A DNA stretch of 64,000 nt from Phocoena phocoena (Eukaryota > Chordata > Mammalia > Artiodactyla > Phocoenidae). The notes under the pieces are model-generated. The model was given only the letters and a program-made list of their open reading frames with translations, searched no databases and was not told the DNA's origin. A program made the position numbers and the translations under genes. Where the stretch lies: positions 29,411,818 to 29,475,817 of the forward strand of contig NC_089239.1 of NCBI RefSeq assembly GCF_963924675.1, read 5' to 3'. Below, piece by piece: positions 57,225-64,000 of the stretch (position 1 is its first letter; each line of letters starts with the position of its first letter).

Positions 57225-57759
57225 GAAGCCCCAGGGAGAAATGACCACTCCCCTCGTTCTGCCAGCTGGCGACAGGAACTGCCTGGGTCCTTACCCCACA
57301 CGCTGTTACTGCATTTGTAATCTGTCCCCTCTGCTTCCGTAGAGCCCTTCTCAGGTCAATCCAGCCTGTTAAGAAAGAGACAGCTGGCTGAAAAAGGAGT
57401 CACTTGTGCCAAGCCCACCAAACGGAGACTCAATACCTCATTTCATTACTGTTTCATCTCCTCCCAGGAGGAGTGGAACTTTAAACCAGTTCATCTGGAA
57501 TGATCTGGTCAGCACTGGTGAGGTCATCGACCAGACGGACCCCTGCCATCCCGTAAAGGAAGGTAACCTTGCCACAGACAATCTGCTCTTTGCCAGTAAC
57601 TTCCTTGTCCTGCCTCTGTCTAACCATACAACTCTTTCATTTTGTGCAGCTCCTCAGACCTCCTTTCCATCTGCTAGATGGGATGCTGTCTGATCCATGA
57701 ATAAAGCCAGTAAGATCTTTAAATTTTATCCAGTTGAGGTTTTATTATTTTTTTTAACA
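57225..57759 (+). mobile_element. ERV1-like LTR
   Basis: The text order fits an ERV1-type LTR: 'caatccagcctgttaagaaa', 'gagacagctggctgaaaaag', 'gatctggtcagcactggtga', 'cttccttgtcctgcctctgt', 'tctgctagatgggatgctgt', the signal 'gaataaagccagtaagat', and a T-rich end in aaca at 57759. I cannot name the family. No internal retroviral genes flank it. The left edge is approximate. Confidence 0.6.
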
Positions 57760-58141
57760 AGTCCCACATCTCCTTGTATGTCTAACACCTTGCTGGCATA
57801 TAACAGATATTTAATAAGTAATGGAGTTAAGTAATGATAATTCTGGGCAGCAAAGTCATTTGATTTGCATGTTCTCTCTGACCTTGTTGAAACCCAAAGG
57901 GAAGGAGCCAACACAAGGAAACAAGGTAATAAAACACAAGCTGGGCCTTGAAGGCGCCCTGGATATGAAGTGACCATGCAAAGATGGAAGGTCAAGAGCA
58001 CTTTTCCTGTAAAATGACCCCACCTGGATGGTGGCATCTACCCCGTGAGAACATCTGAAGACCATGATGAGGTTCATGGAGGAAGGAAGGTAAGGACATG
58101 GGAAGGGAGGGATGGACCCACTGAGAGCCCTGAGTGCTGTT

Positions 58142-58189
58142 GGGGGGGGGGGGCAGGATGTTTGGGGTGGGGGAGGGGAGGGAGAGGGG
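58142..58189 (+). other. G-quadruplex-type tract
   Basis: A run of twelve G (58142-58153), then ggggtgggggaggggaggg and a final gggg (58164-58189). This satisfies the usual four-G-run rule with loops of one base. Confidence 0.7.
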
Positions 58190-58412
58190 AAGCCATTCTA
58201 AGTGCTTAGAGGGAAGCCGCGCTCAGACATTGTCCCTCACTTAGTTTTTCTCCTCAGTCCTATAACCACTGGGAATAATTTCCACTAACATGTCTTACAC
58301 AGTAAATGGCATCCTTGCAACGTAGAATCAACTCAACACATTTAAATTAAGTTCAAAAGCAGAATCAAACTGGAGTGGTTCTTTAAACACAGATACACTC
58401 TCACACGTTCTC

Positions 58413-58463
58413 TCTCTCTCTCACACACACACATACACATATACACATACACACAAACACACA
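58413..58463 (+). repeat. (CT)n/(CA)n microsatellite
   Basis: CT units followed by interrupted CA units. Confidence 0.9.
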
Positions 58464-58539
58464 GAACAAATCTCCTCCCATAGGTAGGCTTACTTTTCTG
58501 GTGTTTTGAATTTATGAAATTGGCTCTAATCTCTCCCCT

Positions 58540-58995
58540 TCAGAATGGAAGCAACCTAAGTGTCTATCAACAGATGAATGGATTAGGACAATGTGGTATA
58601 TGTATATAATGGAATACTACTCAGCCATAAAAAATAACAAAATTTTGCCATTTGCAACAACGTGGATGGACTTGGATGGCAACATGCTTAGTGAAATAAA
58701 TCAGACAGAGGAAGACAAATACTGTATGATATCACTCATATGTTGAATCTAAAAAATGATACAAACTAGTAAATATTTAAAAAAGAAGCAGACTCACAAA
58801 TATAGAGAAGAAGCTAGTTGTTACCAATGGGGATGGCCAATATAGGGGTAGGAGAGTGGGGGCCAAAAATACTGGGTGTAAGATGGGCTCAAGGATGTAT
58901 TATACAACACAGGGAATATAGCCAATATCTTGTAGTAACTGTAAATGGAGTGCCACCCTTAAAAATTGTACAAAAAAATTAAAAAAAATTTTTAA
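58540..58995 (+). mobile_element. L1 3' end
   Basis: 'ggaagcaacctaagtgtcta', 'ggaatactactcagccataa', 'acaacgtggatggacttgga', 'gactcacaaatatagagaag' and 'gtattatacaacacagggaa' form the last part of ORF2 and the 3' UTR. It ends in an A-rich stretch. An older subfamily than the L1 at 45 kb. Confidence 0.88.
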
Positions 58996-59689
58996 TGCCT
59001 TCAAAGTTATTATTTAAAGGGGAAAAAGAACAGAAGTGGGCAGGAGAGAAAGATTTGGAAGTAGGAAATTGGATAGGGCAACTGAGCTAGCCAATGCCAG
59101 AAAGCTGATTCTCCAGCCTGAGTGTAGAAAGCCAGGCATCCCCCAATTTCTACCCACCTGAAGGCTCGGGATGGGTGGCTCTTTGCTTCTCTTCAAGTTG
59201 TCTGCCTTGACTGTGCTGAAGAACTAATTTAAGGTAGCTCCATACTCCTGTGGTCCCCACCAGAAAACACGCCAGTTTGGAAAGGATGGGCTGAATGCAT
59301 TCCCTGTGGATGAGTTGCCCTAACACTGCCCACTGTGTCTCAAGACCCTTAAGGTATTCCCTTAAGAATGGCGATGCTCCAAGCTTTGGTAAGGATGATA
59401 GTGAGCATCTCCATCTGGCAGCAAGCAGAATACATTGCTTCTCACATTTATTCCTGGGTAGTAGAAGCATCTAGGCCCACTTGCTATCACAAGAATATGA
59501 AACCCATTCGTCTAAAGCTCAACCAAATTGTTATAACATAAGAAGGAGAATGAGAAAGGCCTCCTGATCCCCAAGAGTCCCTGAGGACCGAGGTCACATC
59601 TTAACCTCTATTTTCCTGCATCATGGGAGGCAAAGAGCAAACATAGTGCATCCTTCTTGATATGTGAATTTAAAAGTAGATATTTTACC
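58996..59689. other. Unassigned non-coding DNA
   Basis: No gene or repeat family recognised. Confidence 0.45.
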
Positions 59690-59795
59690 CATGATAAACC
59701 ATCATGGAAAAGAATATTTTAAAAAAAGAATGTGTATATATGTATAACTGAAACACGTTGCTGAAAGTACAGCAGAAATTAACACAACATTGTGG
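59690..59795 (+). mobile_element. L1 3' tail lacking its poly(A) end
   Basis: 'accatcatggaaaagaatat', 'gtatataactgaaacacgtt' (the usual 'actgaatcactttgctg' segment, diverged) and 'aattaacacaacattgt' are L1 3' UTR. The final 'aactatacttcaataaa' part is missing, and other sequence follows directly. Confidence 0.75.
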
Positions 59796-59953
59796 CAGGA
59801 GTGGGAGCAGGACCGTCGGGCCCAGCGGCTAGAGGCCAGACTCACCACACAGACAGCTGTCTTTTGAAAGGGTAAGAAAAAGAAGAGGAAGAGAGAGAAA
59901 CTACAGGAATCTACATCACAACTGCATGAGAAATTGACATTGGAGATTTGTTC

Positions 59954-59962
59954 AAGATGGCG
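59954..59962 (+). promoter_or_regulatory. YY1-like motif at L1 5' end
   Basis: AAGATGGCG about 12 bases from the presumed L1 start, in the same place as in the other 5' end at 37.5 kb and in human L1. Confidence 0.55.
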
Positions 59963-60830
59963 AAGTAGGCGCTCACTCCCTCTTGCGAAAGCACCAGAAT
60001 CACAACTAGCTACTGAACAATCATCGACAGGAAGACACTGGAACTCACCATAAAAGATACCCCACATCCAAAGACAAAGGAGAAGCCACAATGAGATGGT
60101 AGGAGGGGCACACTCACAGTAAAATCAAATCCCATAACCGCTGGGTGGGTGACTCACAAACTGGAGAACACTTATACCACCGAAGTCCACCCGCTGGAGT
60201 GGAGGTTCTGAGCCCCACGTCAGGTTTCCAACCTGGGGGTACGGCAAAGGGAGGAGGAATTCCCAGAGAATCAGACTTTGAAGCCTAGTGGGATTTGATT
60301 GCAGGACTTTGACAGGTCTAGAGAAAACGGAGACTCCATTCTTAGAGGGCACACACACAGTAGTGTGTGCATCAGGACCCAGGGGAAGGAGCAGTGACCC
60401 CATAGGAGACTGAACCAGACCTACCTGCTGGTGTTGGAGGGTCTCCTGTGGAGGCAGGGGGTGGCGATGGCTCACCGTGGGGACAAGGACACTGGCAGCA
60501 GAAGTTCTGGGAAGTACTCCTTGGTGTGAGCCCTCCCAGACTCTGCCATTAGCCCCACCAAAGACCTGTAGGCTCCAGTGCTGGGTCACCTCAGGCCAAA
60601 CAGCCAACAGAGAGGAAAGTCAGGCCCACCCATCAGCAAACAAGCAGATTAAAGTTTTACTGAGCTCTGCCCACCAGAGAAACACCCAGCTCTACCCACC
60701 ACCAGTCCCTCCCATCAGGAAGCTTACACAAGCCTCTTAGATAGCCTCATCCACCAGAGGGCGGACAGCAGAAGCAAGAAGAACTACAATCTTGCAGGCT
60801 TTGGAATGAAAAAACCACATTCACAGAAAG

Positions 60831-61720
60831 ATGGACAAAATGAAAAGGCAGAGCACTATGTACCAGATGAAGGAACAAGATAAAACCCCAGAAAAGCAAC
60901 TAAATGAAGTGGAGATAGGGAACCTTCCAGAAAAGGACTTTTGAATAATGATAGTGAAGATGATCCAGGACCTCAGAAAAAGAATGGAGGCAGAGATCAA
61001 GAAGATGCAAGAAATGTTTCACAAAGACCTAGAAGAATTAAAGAACAAACAAACATATGAACAATACAATAACTGAAATGAAAAATATACAAGAAGGAAT
61101 CAATAGCAGAATAACTGAGGCAGAAGAACGGATAAGTGACCTGGAAGACAAAATGGTGGAATACACTGCCACGGAACACAGCAAAGAAAAAAGAATGAAA
61201 AGAAATGAAGACAGCCTAATTAGACCCCAGGAAAAACATTAAACACAACAATTTTGCATTATAGGGGTCCCAGAAGGAGAAGAGAGAAAGGACCCGAGAA
61301 AATATTTAAAGAGATTATAGTTGAAAACTTCCCTAACATGAGAAAGGAAATCGCCACCCAAGTCCAGGAAGTGCAGAGAGTCCCAGGCAGGATAAACCCA
61401 AGGAGAAACATGCTGAGACACACAGTAATCAAATTCACAAAAATTAAAGACAAAGAAAAATTATTAAAAACAACAAGGGAAAAATGACAAATAACATTCC
61501 CATAAGGTTAACGGCTGATTTCTCAGCGGAAACTCTACAAGCAAGAAGAGAGGGACATGATACATTTAAAGTGATGAAAGGGAAGAACCTACAACCAAGA
61601 TTACTCTACCTAGCAAGGATCTCATTCAGATTCAATGGAGAAATCAAAAGCTTTACAGACAAGCAAAAACTAAGAGAATTCAGCACCACCAAACCAGCTC
61701 TACAACAAATGCTAAAGTAA
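60831..61720 (+). pseudogene. L1 ORF1 relic
   Basis: Presumed start ATG 60831, which reads MDKMKRQSTMYQMKEQD. A stop near 60945 and a frameshift break the N-terminal part. The coiled-coil part is readable at 61057-61242 (MNNTITEMKNIQEGINSRIT, EERISDLEDKM), and the next frame at 61254-61487 covers the RNA-binding domain. The C-terminal frame 61484-61720 reads PIRLTADFSAETLQARREG and ends QQMLK, as expected. Three frames are needed, so the protein is dead. Confidence 0.9.
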
Positions 61721-61787
61721 CTTCTCTAAGTGGAAAACACAAGGGAAGAAAAGGACCTACAAACACAAACCCAAAACAATTAAGAAA

Positions 61788-64000
61788 ATGTTAATAGGAA
61801 CATACATATCAATAATTACGTGAAAGGATTAAATGCTCCAACCAAAAGACACAGGCTCACTGACTGGATACAAAAACAAGACCCATATATATGCTATCAA
61901 CAAGAAACCCACTTCGGACCTAGGGACACATACAGACTGAAAGTGAGGTAATGGAAAAAGATATTCCATGCAAATGGAAATCAAAAGAAAGCTGGAATAG
62001 CAATACTCATATCAGATAAAATAGACTTTAAAGTAAAGAATGTTACAAGAGACAAAGAAGGACACTACATCATGATCAGGGGATCAATCCAAGAAGAAGA
62101 TATAACAATTATAAATATATATGCATCCAACATAGGAGCACCTCAATACATAAGGTAAATGCTAACAGCTATAAAAGAGGAAATCGAAAGTAACACAATA
62201 ATAGTGGGGGACTTTAACACCTCACTTACACCAATGGACAGATCATCCAGACAGAAAATTAATAAGGAAACACAAGCTTTAAATGACACAATAGACTAGA
62301 TAGGTTTAATTGATATTTCTAGGACATTCCATCCGAAAACAGCAGATTACCCTTTCTTCTCAAGTGCACACAAACATTTTCCAGGATAGATCATATCCTG
62401 GGTCACAAATCAAGCTTCAGTAAATTTAAGACAATTGAAATCACATTAATAATCTTTTCTGACCACAAAGCTATGAGATTAGAAATAAATTACAGTGAGA
62501 AAAAGGTAAAAAACACAAACACATGGAGGCTAAACAATACGTTACTAAATAACCAAGAGATCACTGAAGAGGAAATCAAAAATTACGTAGAGAAAAATGA
62601 CAACAAAAACACGATCCAAAACCTATGGGATGCAGCAAAAGCAGTTCCAACAGGGAAGTTTATAGCTATACAATCCTACCTCAAGAAACAGGAAACATAT
62701 CAAACAATCTAACCTTACACCTAAAGGAACTAGAGAAAGAAGAACAAACAAAACCCAAAGTTAGTAGAAGGAAAGAAATCATAAAGATCAGAGCAGAAAT
62801 AAATGAAATAGAAACAAAGAAAACAATAGCATAGACCAATAAAACTAAAAGCTGGTTCCTTGAGAAGATAAACAAAATTGATAAATCTTTAGCCAGACTC
62901 ATCAAGAAAAGGAGGGAGAGAACTCAAATCAATAAAATTAGAAATGAAAAAGGAGAAGTTACAACGGACACTGCAGAAATACAAAGCATCATAAGAGACT
63001 ACTGCAAACAACTCTATGCCAATATAATGGACAACCTGGAGGAAATGGACAAATTCTTAGAAAGGTATAAACTTCCAAGACTGAACCAGGAAGAAATAGA
63101 AAATAAGAATTGACCAATCACAAGTAATGAAATTGAAATTGTGATTAAAAATCTTAGAAAAAACAAAAGTCCAGAACCAGATGGCTTCACAGGTGAATTC
63201 TACCAAACATTTAGAGAAGAGCTAACACACATCCTTCTCAAACTCTTCCAAACAATTGCAGAAGAAGGAACACTCCCAAACTCATTCTATGATGCCACCG
63301 TCACCCTGATACCAAAACCAAAGATATTACAAAAAAAAATTACAGACCAATATCACTGATGAATATAGTTGCAAAAATCCTCAACAAAATACTAGCAAAC
63401 AGAATCCAACAGCACATTAAAAGGATCATACACCATGATCAAGTGGGATTTATCCCAGTGATGCAAGCATTCTTGAATATACGCAAATCAATCAATGTGA
63501 TAAACCATATTAACAAATTGAAGAATAAAAACCATATGACCATCTCAATAGATGCAGAAAAAGCTTTTGACAAAATTCAACACCCATTTATGATAAAAAC
63601 CCTGCAGACAGTAGGCATAGAGGGAACCTACCTCAACATAATAAAGGCCATATATGACAAACCCACAGCAAACATCGTTCTCAATGGTGAAAAACTGAAA
63701 GCATTTCCTCTAAGATCAGGAACAAGACAAGTATGTCCACTCTTGCCACTATTATTCAACATAGTTTTGGAAGTCCTAGCCACGGCAATCAGAGAAGAAA
63801 AAGAAATAAAAGGAATACAAATTAGAAAAAGAAGAAATAAAACTGTCACTGTTTGCAGATGACATGATACTATACATGGATAATCCTAAAGATGCCACCA
63901 GAAAACCACTAGAGATAAATATGAATTTGGTAAAGTTACAGGATACAAAATTAATGCATAGAAATCTCTGCATTCCTATACACTAACAACAAAAATCAGA
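61788..64000 (+). pseudogene. L1 ORF2 relic (5' two-thirds in window)
   Basis: Starts at ATG 61788 (MLIGTYISIIT) and breaks within a few codons. Endonuclease pieces are recognisable near 62210 (gggggactttaacacc, the GDFNT segment) and 62455 (tcttttctgaccacaaag, SDHK). The reverse-transcriptase part is best preserved. Frame 63141-63359 covers [20 protein letters not shown], and frame 63359-63862 covers [14 protein letters not shown] and [21 protein letters not shown] frameshift just before FADD (63852-63863) breaks it. Unlike the L1 at 9.5-15 kb, it keeps the segment before 'CPLLPLLF' intact. Confidence 0.92.

Larger units (their letters stand above)
57760..58539. other. Unassigned DNA with L2-like tail, G-rich tract and CA/CT repeat
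   Basis: Bases 57775-57850 resemble an L2 tail ('taacagatatttaataagta'). A G-rich tract lies at 58142-58189 and a (CT)n/(CA)n microsatellite at 58413-58463. The interval contains no recognisable gene. Confidence 0.45.
59943..64000 (+). mobile_element. LINE-1 with its 5' end, running off the window
   Basis: Starts near ggagatttgttcaagatggc, a typical L1 5' end, and carries a 5' UTR of about 890 bp (59943-60830). ORF1 is at 60831-61720 and ORF2 starts at 61788, continuing past 64000. The 5' UTR is shorter than, and different from, that of the L1 at 37.5 kb, which suggests another subfamily. Both ORFs are broken. The 3' end and target-site duplication lie outside the window. Confidence 0.92.

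Overview
This is non-coding mammalian nuclear DNA, most likely from a cetacean (whale or dolphin). The main evidence is seven near-complete, tRNA-derived SINEs of the CHR type (five short CHR-2-like, two long CHR-1-like) plus an eighth fragment at the left edge. CHR SINEs are known from cetaceans, hippopotamuses and ruminants, and the short CHR-2-like form is characteristic of cetaceans and hippos. No ruminant Bov-tA or BovB sequence was recognised. I recognise no host protein-coding gene, no bacterial-type gene, no CRISPR array and no functional RNA gene. Every long or recognisable reading frame lies in a LINE-1 element, a SINE or a transposase relic.

Layout. 1-9.1 kb: old repeats (L2, an L1M interrupted by an LTR, a deleted Tigger1-type transposon, a CHR-2 SINE with clean target-site duplication, a second LTR, an L1 3' half, MER5A, an L1M 3' end). 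9.5-15.0 kb: a 5'-truncated L1 carrying both ORFs, each broken. 15-17.1 kb: two L1 3' ends, one beside a perfect 12-bp inverted repeat. 17.1-20.7 kb: about 3.6 kb with no repeat I recognise. 20.7-26.2 kb: MIR and MER5A fragments in otherwise unassigned DNA. 26.2-35 kb: L1 and L1M 3' ends, a CHR-2 SINE, a MaLR-like LTR, a decayed hAT transposon with a readable transposase C-terminus, and a minus-strand L1. 35.9-40.8 kb: two CHR-1 SINEs around an L1 that keeps its 5' UTR but has lost everything after the start of ORF1. 41-46.7 kb: L2 pieces, a compound SINE plus L1-tail insertion with three copies of one target site, another CHR-2 SINE, a tRNA-Cys relic and a 1.8-kb 5'-truncated L1 with a perfect 15-bp target-site duplication. 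46.7-59.9 kb: mostly unassigned DNA with MIR, L2, L1, Tigger and LTR fragments, microsatellites and a G-quadruplex-type tract. 59.9-64 kb: a second long L1 starting at its own 5' end and running off the window.

The elements do not form a pathway. They record successive retrotransposition by L1 enzymes: SINEs and L1 tails end in poly(A), and several have 9-15 bp target-site duplications. Almost all young insertions and all four LTRs lie in the plus orientation. That pattern would fit an intron of a minus-strand gene, but this is inference only. I found no convincing new biological system. The most interesting items are the triple-target-site compound insertion, the 5'-only L1 with two kinds of tandem repeat in its 5' UTR, the hAT relic, SINE deletions between short direct repeats, and the insertion-strand bias.
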